Shown: positions 50,474 through 58,415 of the stretch, in pieces
How the letters are laid out: each line of letters begins with the position of its first letter
How positions within the stretch are numbered: position 1 is the stretch's first letter
Origin: a virus
IMG/VR virus record: IMGVR_UViG_3300032285_003468
Coordinates: 1-64,000 of that record
Strand: one strand, 5' to 3'
Length of the DNA stretch: 64,000 nucleotides
Position numbers and translations under genes: made by a program
The notes under the pieces: generated by a model
Told to the model about the DNA's origin: nothing
The model's input: the letters and a program-made list of their open reading frames with translations, nothing else
The model's database searches: none

Positions 50474-51179
50474 TTTCGGAATAAATGTTTTTCACGATTG
50501 CTGTGTCGTAAACGGCTGGGGTCGTAAACAAATGGGATGAAATGATGTCGTTGTACGGGGCGGGATGGGTCGGGTATTCCGCGTATCGGGAATCGGAATG
50601 CAAAATGATCCCGTTAGAGGCCATCAGAGTAGAAACCCACCTGTCGTCAGCCCAATCGGTAACCTCGCTTTCAGCTATCAATTTGGCGGCTTTGGGGCCT
50701 ACCCAGTATCCGGCACCGCCTCTGGCACCAGTAGTCGTCACCGGAGACCACGGGGGGAGCCATGAGTATGATTTCCCGGTATACTCGTGATCCTGATACC
50801 CGCTAAACGCCAAACGGAGGGCGTCGAAATAAGGGTCCGAGTAGCACACGAAAACGTAATCATACCCGTTCTCAATAGCCCATTTGACCTTCTCCTTGGT
50901 CTTATAGGCTACGTAAGGATATGAATCCGGAACTGGCAGTTCTACCACGTCATCCGCTGGGGGGACTTCACCGACAAATTCACCCTGTTTGTGGGGTAGG
51001 AAGTATTGACTCAGGGGTACAGGTAACTCCGTCTTGGAAGCATTCGGGCTACCCACAAATATGCGGTAATCCAATCCTTCGAGGCCGGAAACGTCCTTTA
51101 AGAACGTATCGCGGCACACTTGGTTGAACCCGTTATGCTCAAACAGCCTACAGCTACTTATTGCGATGAGCGATTTCAT
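50463..51179 (-). CDS. GT31-like glycosyltransferase
   Basis: 238 residues from ATG 51179 (a GTG at 51185 overlapping the fibre stop is the alternative). 'DYVFVCYSDPYFDALRL' replaces the DxD region, 'GARGGAGYWVGPKAAKLI' and 'VTDWADDRWVSTLM' follow the GT31 order (GGxGY..., acidic catalytic D/E). Donor and acceptor unknown. First gene of the block directly downstream of the fibre, so fibre glycosylation is a natural guess. Confidence 0.6.
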   Translation of the reverse strand: MKSLIAISSCRLFEHNGFNQVCRDTFLKDVSGLEGLDYRIFVGSPNASKTELPVPLSQYFLPHKQGEFVGEVPPADDVVELPVPDSYPYVAYKTKEKVKWAIENGYDYVFVCYSDPYFDALRLAFSGYQDHEYTGKSYSWLPPWSPVTTTGARGGAGYWVGPKAAKLIAESEVTDWADDRWVSTLMASNGIILHSDSRYAEYPTHPAPYNDIISSHLFTTPAVYDTAIVKNIYSENER

Positions 51180-51181
51180 GG

Positions 51182-54100
51182 TCACGCAATCTGGGTTCCG
51201 TTCCAGTAAAGGTTGGTTCCATCGGAGGTTAATGCGCCTCCTTGAAGGAACTGAACTTGTCCGAATATACCCGCGTAATACCCCCAGACAGCCGGATAAT
51301 TGGGATCACCGTTAAGGTTTCCCATCCCCCACGTGGACTGGTTAAACGAACTCGGGAACAAACCAACTGTGTCTGGCCCAGATGCTACACTATTAGAAGA
51401 AATCTGAACCGCGCCGTTGGAGAAAGACGCGGAGCCGTCTGCATTTAGATAGCCAAAAGCATATCCCCAAGAAAGCCATCCTTGGTAGCCCATGCTGATT
51501 GCGGGTAAATCATAATCGTTAGAAGGATTCCCCCAGCTAATTTGGCCGCTTTCGCCATTGTATTGATCGAGATGTGCCTTCCAAAGGCCCAACTTCATGC
51601 CGTTGCTCCAGAAGGAGCCGTCTGCATTGATTGAAGCAATCGGGAAAGCATAATTATTCGCCCACGTCCCGATTTTGATGCTACCATCAGAAGCAAGTTG
51701 GCTTGGACCGTTGGGCGCATACGGGCCTGTATTGCTAGAATTTACTGCTCCTGCCCAATCAATCGACCCATCGGGGTTGAGGGAAAGATTATCACATCCG
51801 GAGGGACCTGCGTATCCGGAAATACTAGATGTACAAGTAAGTGCGCCATCATCCCAAAACTTTATGCGTGAAGTACTAGCAAGCCAATATGACCCCACAC
51901 CCGGAAATGATGTATATTCAGTAAACGGGCCACCACCGCCACCACCAACGGGATTGCCATTAAAATAAAGATTTAAGCCATCCGGAGTATAGAGTTTTCC
52001 GGTGGGGTCAAAATATCCTGCGTATCCTGTGGATGGGTTTAGAGTTACCCCGTATCCAAAATAGATTCCATCGGAGGCTATTCCGCCCCATGAACTGCCC
52101 GAATAAGGGGAGTGGTTAACCGACAACGCCCCAAAATAACCCCAACCTGAGCCACTAATACTAGCCTGCCCGTAGGTAAAGCTCGCAGAACCGTCAGAAG
52201 AGATTTGAAACGCGTTATAATCATACCACGGATTGAACGGCCCCGTGATTCCAGCAAAAGTCGGGCTATCAGTCGTATTCAGTGACTGGTTGAATCCGCC
52301 AGAACTCAAAGGAAGCCCGTTGCTCAAATATGTGCCATCGGGGTTGATCTGAAAGCCAAACGTCCCAGAATTATTGTTCCACGGCCCCACAATAGTTCCG
52401 TCCTGCCAAATGTTTGTGGCTCCAAAACTACCGCCGTTGTAACCCCATACATTACCTCCGGCAAATCCTGCCAATCCGCAATCGACTCCGGCAAAAGTCG
52501 GGTTGTCGGTGGTATTGAGTGACTGATTGAAGGGATTGCCGCCACCACCGCCAGTTATCAAATTTCCGTTACTATAGATACTACCGTCGGGGTTTAACTG
52601 GAAGGCGTATACTCCGACGTTGCCGTTGTAAGGCCCGTAGATGGTGCCATCCCCCGTAATACTCGTATTTCCAAAACTACCGCCGCCGTAACCCCAGACA
52701 GTACCGAAACCAAACCCACTCGCGGCATTGTAGTCTTGTATTGACCCCCATGAAGTAATTTGTAACGCTCCGTTTACAAATGATGCGGAACCGTCGGGGT
52801 TCAGGGAAATGTTATTGGCGGAATTATACCCTTGAGATCCGCTATTTCCAATTCCGAGACTTCCATCAACAAAAAGGGAGGAACCAAATTGTTTACCACC
52901 AGTATACCAAGCACCCCAAGTAAGTAGTGCGCCGTCATTTCCCGAATGAAACGAGCCAGTTAAGTTAATGTCGGAAAACACCACGCTATCCGTCGTATTC
53001 AGCGACTGATCAAATAGGTTGTACTCAGAAGTCAGATAACCCTGACCACCAACCCAATTCTGTACCCAATCCTGCATGGCAACACTCTGTGAACCATATT
53101 GAAGTCCAGAATCGTCGTAAAGTTGCCCGCCTCCGTTGAAATACAAACTTGCCCCGTGGATGTTCCCATAAACGTCAACTTGGAAATCATTTCCATTGCC
53201 GTAGAAACTACCATCTGCATTGATACCAGCGGTCGGGACATAAAGACCTCCGTAGCTCCCGACATATCCGTTGTTGATCGCGTTGCCAAAAGAGTCGATT
53301 TGGAAGCCTCCGCTGGCAAAAGATGCGGAACCGTCATAATTTAAAAGGATTTTTTCAACTCCTGATCCATCCAAGTTCCTTGGCCCAACAACAAAACCGT
53401 CAGATGCAAGGTTGCCGTAAGTGTCTGTCGAAAGCACAACACCACCAAAATTAGGGGCTCCAAGATTGATCGACCCGTTGGAGTTTAGCGTGGCAGCTCC
53501 AAAATTATTTGAACCAGCAATTACAGAACCAAACGTCAACCCGGTGAATGTAGGTGTGTCCGTTGTATTCAGGGACTGGTCGAACGGGTTGCCTGCCCCA
53601 CCTCCAGCACCTAACTGAACGCCGTTGCTCCAGAATGTACCATCGGTGTGGATTTGAGCTGCTCCGTTGGCGAATGATGCGGAGCCGTTGGCCGTTAAAT
53701 TGTTAATTGATGCGTTTCCGTAGCCATCATCCAAAGTTGAATTAGGGCCACCAATGCCCATTGGGCCAACCATGCTTTGCGTATTCCCGTCGGTAAAAAA
53801 AACATTCCCATTAAATGTTCCCGCACCAAAAGTCGGGGTGTCAGTCGTATTCAGCGACTGGTCAAACGGATTGCCTGTCTGAATAGCCTCCCATGCGGCA
53901 TCTTTGCGGGCGTATTGGCTCCCGTCGCTTGGTGCGTCGTTGACCGCCGACATGGTCCCGAGGGTCGGGAAATTGGTGATGTCGGCAATAGTTAGAACAA
54001 TGCTTCCGGTACGGCCTGCCACGGAATTGACATAGCTACCAGCAGGTTGTTTGCCGTCTAACGCGGTCTGAAGACCAGAGATAGCAGAGATAGCAGCTCC

Positions 54101-54532
54101 TGACTGAAGCGCGGTGTCAGCTTTCGCGCCTTGAGCGGCAGTGGCGTAACTACCGGCGGGCTGATAACTGCCTACAGGTTGTTTGCCGTCTAATGCGGTT
54201 TGAAGACCGCTGACATCTGAAATTGGGTGAGTGTGGGCTGAGGGACGGTGGTCCTGCTCTAGCAAGGCACCTGGTCCCAGATCTTCCCAGTAAGTATTAC
54301 CCCCGATAGTAGGAGTAATGGAATCGTTGGGGTGAAGAGCACGGAAAACGTGTCCTTGGTACCAGACAAAAGTGCCTATTTCGTATTGATTGCCCGTTCC
54401 GCTAGTATGATTGTCGCTCCAGGCGGTAGCGGAGAGAACAGTAGCATAAGTATTAGACCCAGGCGTCGGGGCGGGTGTATAAACACCGGTTGAACCACTC
54501 TGATCGGGAAACGGGTTCTGTGTAAACGCCAT
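51182..54532 (-). CDS. Long repetitive tail fibre
   Basis: 1116 residues. The start 'AFTQNPFPDQSGSTGVYTPAPTPGSNTYATVLSATAWSDNHTSGTGNQYEIGTFVWYQGHVFRA' and 'LQTALDGKQPVGSYQPAGSY' are common in tail fibres. Five copies of 'xQSLNTTDxxxF' and at least five of '(D/N)GSASF.....QI' alternate along the protein, each module giving a beta-solenoid or shaft segment. No intramolecular chaperone (peptidase S74) ending is seen; it ends 'YWNGTQIA'. Role: host-surface binding. The acceptor of the downstream glycosyltransferases may lie here. Confidence 0.8.
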   Translation of the reverse strand: MAFTQNPFPDQSGSTGVYTPAPTPGSNTYATVLSATAWSDNHTSGTGNQYEIGTFVWYQGHVFRALHPNDSITPTIGGNTYWEDLGPGALLEQDHRPSAHTHPISDVSGLQTALDGKQPVGSYQPAGSYATAAQGAKADTALQSGAAISAISGLQTALDGKQPAGSYVNSVAGRTGSIVLTIADITNFPTLGTMSAVNDAPSDGSQYARKDAAWEAIQTGNPFDQSLNTTDTPTFGAGTFNGNVFFTDGNTQSMVGPMGIGGPNSTLDDGYGNASINNLTANGSASFANGAAQIHTDGTFWSNGVQLGAGGGAGNPFDQSLNTTDTPTFTGLTFGSVIAGSNNFGAATLNSNGSINLGAPNFGGVVLSTDTYGNLASDGFVVGPRNLDGSGVEKILLNYDGSASFASGGFQIDSFGNAINNGYVGSYGGLYVPTAGINADGSFYGNGNDFQVDVYGNIHGASLYFNGGGQLYDDSGLQYGSQSVAMQDWVQNWVGGQGYLTSEYNLFDQSLNTTDSVVFSDINLTGSFHSGNDGALLTWGAWYTGGKQFGSSLFVDGSLGIGNSGSQGYNSANNISLNPDGSASFVNGALQITSWGSIQDYNAASGFGFGTVWGYGGGSFGNTSITGDGTIYGPYNGNVGVYAFQLNPDGSIYSNGNLITGGGGGNPFNQSLNTTDNPTFAGVDCGLAGFAGGNVWGYNGGSFGATNIWQDGTIVGPWNNNSGTFGFQINPDGTYLSNGLPLSSGGFNQSLNTTDSPTFAGITGPFNPWYDYNAFQISSDGSASFTYGQASISGSGWGYFGALSVNHSPYSGSSWGGIASDGIYFGYGVTLNPSTGYAGYFDPTGKLYTPDGLNLYFNGNPVGGGGGGPFTEYTSFPGVGSYWLASTSRIKFWDDGALTCTSSISGYAGPSGCDNLSLNPDGSIDWAGAVNSSNTGPYAPNGPSQLASDGSIKIGTWANNYAFPIASINADGSFWSNGMKLGLWKAHLDQYNGESGQISWGNPSNDYDLPAISMGYQGWLSWGYAFGYLNADGSASFSNGAVQISSNSVASGPDTVGLFPSSFNQSTWGMGNLNGDPNYPAVWGYYAGIFGQVQFLQGGALTSDGTNLYWNGTQIA

Positions 54533-54556
54533 GGGATTTTTTCTTAAAAGTTGGGT

Positions 54557-54590
54557 GTAGCTGGCGGGGGATAGAACCCCACCAGGCTAC
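54557..54590. terminator. Strong hairpin between fibre and upstream gene
   Basis: GTAGC(T)GG...GGGG pairs with CCCC...CCAGGCTAC (54557-54590). In the plus direction a TTTTGATTTTT run follows nearby; on the minus, operon direction a TTTT occurs about 11 bases later. It may attenuate transcription into the fibre gene. Confidence 0.45.
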
Positions 54591-54602
54591 GGGTTTTGAT
54601 TT

Positions 54603-55127
54603 TTACTTCTTGAGCTTCTTGGCCTTCTTCTCGATTGCGCTGAGGAAATCCTCGGGCTCGCCTTCGTCGTTGGCTTCGGGCTCTTCGGTCGAGGGCTCAG
54701 ACTCATCTTCGCTCTCGTCGGAGTGATTCTCCTCGGACTCGTCTTCAGAAGCCTCCTCTTCGGGGGTTTCAGAAGCCTCCTCTTCAGGGGTCTCCTCCTC
54801 ACTTTCAGCGCCTTCGTGCTCGTCCTCAACGGAAGCACCGTCGAGTTCGTGAAGAACGAGTTTACCGTTCTCCATTTTCAAGGTGGCCATAGCGTCGAAC
54901 GGTTCCCCGTCCTTAACGCCTTCAGGCATCTTGAAGCCAGCAGGCTGTTTAAAAGTGATTTTACCGGTCTTCTTGCCGGACATTTCGTCTTCAACAAGAG
55001 GTCCGGAGACATCTTTGTTTTCGGGCGAACCGCCAGACATGGAGCCGTTAAGATATTGTTCCATCGGGTTCATGTGCTTCTCCTTAGATTTGGGTTTGCC
55101 CATTCCGATGATAAGCATTGTGCCCAT
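54603..55127 (-). CDS. Acidic capsid-associated protein
   Basis: 174 residues: 'GKITFKQPAGFKMPEGVKDGEPFDAMATLKMENGKLVLHELDG' (a small beta part, about 55-100), then a long Glu/Ser-rich acidic tract (about 100-155) ending in a basic 'IEKKAKKLKK'. Position between capsid and fibre suits a head decoration or assembly factor. Confidence 0.5.
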   Translation of the reverse strand: MGTMLIIGMGKPKSKEKHMNPMEQYLNGSMSGGSPENKDVSGPLVEDEMSGKKTGKITFKQPAGFKMPEGVKDGEPFDAMATLKMENGKLVLHELDGASVEDEHEGAESEEETPEEEASETPEEEASEDESEENHSDESEDESEPSTEEPEANDEGEPEDFLSAIEKKAKKLKK

Positions 55128-55143
55128 ACGGTTTGGTAATCAT

Positions 55144-55190
55144 CTCCCGGAAGAGTCAGGGGTTTTTAGGCCCCTGACTCTCATTGGGAG
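55144..55190 (-). terminator. Hairpin downstream of the capsid gene
   Basis: Perfect 11-bp stem AGAGTCAGGGG (55152-55162) with CCCCTGACTCT (55171-55181), extended by an outer CTCCC/GGGAG (55144-55148 with 55186-55190). No T-run in the minus direction, so it may stabilise the capsid mRNA or act as partial terminator. Confidence 0.6.
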
Positions 55191-55196
55191 GGTGGA

Positions 55197-56507
55197 TTAG
55201 GCTACGGTGTTGAGCGACTGACCGCTGGCAAGCTGGCTCTCGGAGAGAACAGGATTGACCAGGATGTTCGCGCTACCATGAGTCACACCATCCAGGATCA
55301 GCGGGGTGCTGGCGCGGAGGTGGCGGATGACATAGCCCCACTCAGGACGGATCGGCTTGGATCCAGAGCTCAGAATCGCCCTAAAATATCCGATTGTACC
55401 GTCCGGATTGGTGTCCGGGGTGATGATGTTCTTCCACTTGAAGTCGCCCATGTAGGAGACTGCGTCGAAGGTGACATTGCTTCCTGCGGCCGTGATGGGC
55501 TTAGGAACGAGGTTGGTGAACACATCCTGGTGGAAGATGATCGTGTCCTCGTACTGAGCGGTCTCGTAAGCGGGATTGATGTCGAACTTAACACCCTGAG
55601 TCGTGGCGACGGGGGCGTACGGGAGAACCCGGACCCAAGCACCGTTGACGAGGTTGTAGCGAGGACCCCAATCGTCCACCATGTGGAAGAAGCCAGCGTA
55701 GCTGCGCTCGATCCCGAGGGGCGAGAGAAGCTCGTTGACCTTGCTCGACCAGCGGTAATCCTGACGAATGTCGGGGTTAGCGGCGATGAGGTTGCGGGAA
55801 GCCTCGGAGGAGAGAATCGCACCGAAGACGGGGCGGCTGTTCTCGCGATCGAGGGGGTTGTTGCCTGCGCCGTCACGAATGAGCTTCATGTAGACGCGGT
55901 CAAGGATGCCCTGGACCAGAGTGCTGGTGGGGGCAGTGACCGAGAAGCTCGATCCATCGCCGGAGTTGCCGATGAGCTGGCCGTTGGAATCAACAGCAGC
56001 GTTCAGCTTGTTCTGGGCGATGCGGACGAACTCGTCGCGATAACGATCCTGCCAAGCGTAGGAGGTGTTCTCCTGGAGGATGGCGAAGATGTTGCTGAGC
56101 TGCTCCTTGCGCTTGAGGCTGAAGCGCAGATCGTTCACGGAGAGCTTGGGGCTCTCAAGAGCAGTCTGGGTCAGGTTGTAAGCACGGAGGGTCTGCGCGA
56201 ACTGGATGACCTGAGCGGAAGGAACGGCGTTGTTGCCGAAACCAGTGCCCTGGGCAACCGAAGTGCCATTGACGTAGCTGCCGTCAGCGGCAGAAACGGG
56301 GTCGATGGAAATGCGGTTCCAGCTAAGGGCGTTGGCGGGAAGCGAACGCTCGTAGGTCAGAACGCGGATGGTGTCGCCCATCTCGTCCGGCCAGACGTCT
56401 TTCTTGACGAGCTTGAGCCAGGGGGAGGTGTTGAGCGTTTTGCGATAAATATCAGGGCCGATACGATTAGCTTCGTTGATCAGCACCTGTTCGATGTCAT
56501 AAGCCAT
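55197..56507 (-). CDS. Major capsid protein
   Basis: 436 residues. 'AYDIEQVLINEANRIGPDIYRKTLNTSPWLKLVKKDVWPDEMGDTIRVLTYERSLPANAL' and the order after portal and scaffold genes make this the HK97-like capsid protein. There is an E-loop-like region (SAADGSYVNGTSVAQGTGFGNNAVPSAQVIQFAQTLRAYNLTQ) and no obvious protease-cleaved delta domain. Its leader carries a TTGACA element and hairpins, and a terminator separates it from the scaffold, so it probably has its own strong transcript. Confidence 0.88.
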   Translation of the reverse strand: MAYDIEQVLINEANRIGPDIYRKTLNTSPWLKLVKKDVWPDEMGDTIRVLTYERSLPANALSWNRISIDPVSAADGSYVNGTSVAQGTGFGNNAVPSAQVIQFAQTLRAYNLTQTALESPKLSVNDLRFSLKRKEQLSNIFAILQENTSYAWQDRYRDEFVRIAQNKLNAAVDSNGQLIGNSGDGSSFSVTAPTSTLVQGILDRVYMKLIRDGAGNNPLDRENSRPVFGAILSSEASRNLIAANPDIRQDYRWSSKVNELLSPLGIERSYAGFFHMVDDWGPRYNLVNGAWVRVLPYAPVATTQGVKFDINPAYETAQYEDTIIFHQDVFTNLVPKPITAAGSNVTFDAVSYMGDFKWKNIITPDTNPDGTIGYFRAILSSGSKPIRPEWGYVIRHLRASTPLILDGVTHGSANILVNPVLSESQLASGQSLNTVA

Positions 56508-56529
56508 AATGGTGAATGAATTGGGGTGT

Positions 56530-56700
56530 GGTTGAATAAACCCGCCACAAGAAATTGTCCCTGTGAATTAAACGGATCGATTCATGCGCCTAAGCGCAGT
56601 TGGGTTTCCCTACCCGAGCCAGGGAGAGCAGTCCGTGAAGACTGGTTTTAAGCTCTAGAACAGTGTACTAACGAAGCATGATTGAGGCTCAGGCCGCCTT
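56530..56700 (-). promoter_or_regulatory. Structured leader of the capsid gene
   Basis: In the 323-bp gap before the capsid gene, the minus strand forms three small perfect hairpins in a row: CAGTC/GACTG (56630-56645 area), TCCCT/AGGGA (56605-56625 area) and TGCGC/GCGCA (56585-56598). No coding frame. It resembles a stabilising or regulatory 5' leader rather than a tRNA (a 6-base loop is wrong for an anticodon arm). Confidence 0.45.
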
Positions 56701-56732
56701 TTTTGAGTAGATGTGACTCTGGGCACGTAGGA

Positions 56733-56761
56733 GGGTTAAAGCGCGACAATCCTCATGTCAA
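56733..56761 (-). promoter_or_regulatory. Promoter candidate for the capsid transcript
   Basis: Minus-strand TTGACA (56761-56756), 17-bp spacer, TAACCC (56738-56733). Perfect -35, weak -10. It lies just after the scaffold terminator and about 225 bp before the capsid ATG. Confidence 0.4.
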
Positions 56762-56771
56762 TACTTTTTAC

Positions 56772-56803
56772 AAAAAAAAGACCGCTTCCCCGAAAGAAAG
56801 CGG
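56772..56803 (-). terminator. Intrinsic terminator after the scaffold gene
   Basis: Minus strand: CCGCTT (56803-56798) pairs with AAGCGG (56787-56782) around a 10-base loop, followed by TC and eight T (56779-56772). Clear rho-independent terminator between scaffold and capsid genes. Confidence 0.8.
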
Positions 56804-56830
56804 CCCTTCTTTGTCTTGGTGGACTAAAAG

Positions 56831-58084
56831 TTAACCAAGCTGTTGGTCTAAAGCCTCAAGGAAACCGAGATCTTCGGGTACCGAACGACTGGACTCGGAT
56901 GATCCGGAACCCGCTTTGGGAGAACCATTCCGATACCCAGCAATCGTTTTGTTAGCCTTGTCCAAATCCGATTTGGCCGATTTAAGGGCCTTCAGCAAAT
57001 GAGGAAGCAAAGCTCCCGAATGAGCTAAATAGGATTTCAGTTCAGGGGTAGCATTGCTGTAATCACCCTTGGCAAGGCGCTGGACATCAGAGGCAATCTC
57101 CTCGTCGGAGAGAACGGGGATCTGTTTCTTGAGATCCTCAAACACTTTCGTCGTAGCTTTCTCGTAAGCAGCTTTAGCTTCGGTAGCTGATTTCTCAGAT
57201 TCCTCCTGCTGCTTGGCAATCTCAGCCTGACGCTGCTGCTCAATCTGAGCCATGCGCTCCCGGCTGGAGGATTGGTAATAATCCCTACGGCGAATGATTT
57301 CATTGTAATCATCGTTGGCAGCATAGAACCGAAGGCGGTCCCTCTCATTCATGCTGGCCGCAATGTCAGCGATCAGATCGCTTTGCCGGGCTGGATCCGC
57401 CTCAGCGAAAGCAGCAAGCATATCTTGAGAATTCAACTCATACCTTTGAGCAAGCTGACCCAGGAACCCGACAACATTGACCATGGGCTCATATACGTTT
57501 TGCTTGTACTCAGAAGTCGCCTCAACCCGGGCTGTAGCCAATTCCTTCTCATACTCGGAATTGATTTGACGAAGGCGTTCTACCTCAGAGGAATCAACAG
57601 CGGGAGTAGTCTTAACCTTCTCCAGCTCAGTTTTAAGAGTTTCGATCTCTTTCTTGTAAGCCCGGTTTTCATTCCGAAGCTCACCCCACTTTACAGCGGC
57701 CTTTTCGGTAAGTCCCTTGGGAGTTTCTTCAGAAACCTCTTCGCTAGGTTCTTCAGCCTTCGATTCATCTTCCTTAACGACTTCCTTATCCTCGATCGGT
57801 TCAGGCTCCTCAGATTTATCTACTTCAACAGTCTTTTTGGAAGAAACCTTAGCCTTTTTTTCTTTCACGGGTTTGACCTTATCCGCCTGTTTTTCGGCAG
57901 CGGTCTTATCGCCATCATCAACTTTTCCGTATTTGGTGGCTCCGGTCTCTTTATTGATACTGTCCATCGCCTGATCAAGGCGGCTGGCCCAGTCCATATC
58001 TCCGGAATCCGGAGTGCTTACGGGGGGTGTAACTTCCAGGTTGGCCTGGGGTGATGTTTCAATTAGGGTGGATTCTGCGTCCAT
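56831..58084 (-). CDS. Scaffold-type protein
   Basis: 417 residues, highly charged. Lys/Glu-rich disordered half (about 55-130) and a long coiled coil (about 135-190, 240-330: 'YQSSSRERMAQIEQQRQAEIAKQQEESEKSATEAKAAYEKATTK'). No enzyme motif. Charge, coil and the place between portal and capsid are typical of podovirus scaffold proteins, which fill the procapsid and leave on packaging. Confidence 0.7.
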   Translation of the reverse strand: MDAESTLIETSPQANLEVTPPVSTPDSGDMDWASRLDQAMDSINKETGATKYGKVDDGDKTAAEKQADKVKPVKEKKAKVSSKKTVEVDKSEEPEPIEDKEVVKEDESKAEEPSEEVSEETPKGLTEKAAVKWGELRNENRAYKKEIETLKTELEKVKTTPAVDSSEVERLRQINSEYEKELATARVEATSEYKQNVYEPMVNVVGFLGQLAQRYELNSQDMLAAFAEADPARQSDLIADIAASMNERDRLRFYAANDDYNEIIRRRDYYQSSSRERMAQIEQQRQAEIAKQQEESEKSATEAKAAYEKATTKVFEDLKKQIPVLSDEEIASDVQRLAKGDYSNATPELKSYLAHSGALLPHLLKALKSAKSDLDKANKTIAGYRNGSPKAGSGSSESSRSVPEDLGFLEALDQQLG

Positions 58085-58099
58085 AATAAGGGGTGGGTT

Positions 58100-58396
58100 T
58101 TATTCTTCGTTTGGTTCTGACATGTATTTCCAAGGAGCCATTCCGGTCTCGTCGGGAGATTTTTGCTTCTCCACGGCTAGGGCCTTTAGGTTCTTCAGAA
58201 ACTCAAAATACCCTTCACGCTTGGCGTTAAGGAGGGCGTTGTTCTCAAGCAAATTCGGTGTGTTGGCCGGATACTTGGTTTTGGGTAACCCCACGTCAGT
58301 TAAAACTGACAGGGCAGTCTGCATAGCGGGTTCGCTTAACAGGACACGAAGTCCTGCAATCAAGTCGGGCCTTTCGGCCCACTCTTTATAGGTCAT
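58100..58396 (-). CDS. Small protein between portal and scaffold
   Basis: 98 residues: 'TYKEWAERPDLIAGLRVLLSEPAMQTALSVLTDVGLPKTKYPANTPNLLENNALLNAKREGYFEFLKNLKAL'. I know similar hypotheticals next to the portal in podophages; helical, unassigned. A head-assembly role is inferred from position. Confidence 0.6.
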   Translation of the reverse strand: MTYKEWAERPDLIAGLRVLLSEPAMQTALSVLTDVGLPKTKYPANTPNLLENNALLNAKREGYFEFLKNLKALAVEKQKSPDETGMAPWKYMSEPNEE

Positions 58397-58415
58397 TTAG
58401 GGATTTTGTTTTGTG

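Noticed and set aside
55278-56519. 413-codon frame opposite the capsid gene
   Set aside because: Exact antisense of a well-supported capsid gene; open only through codon bias.
56585-56660. tRNA in the capsid leader
   Set aside because: The hairpin has a 6-base loop and no acceptor or T-arm can be formed.
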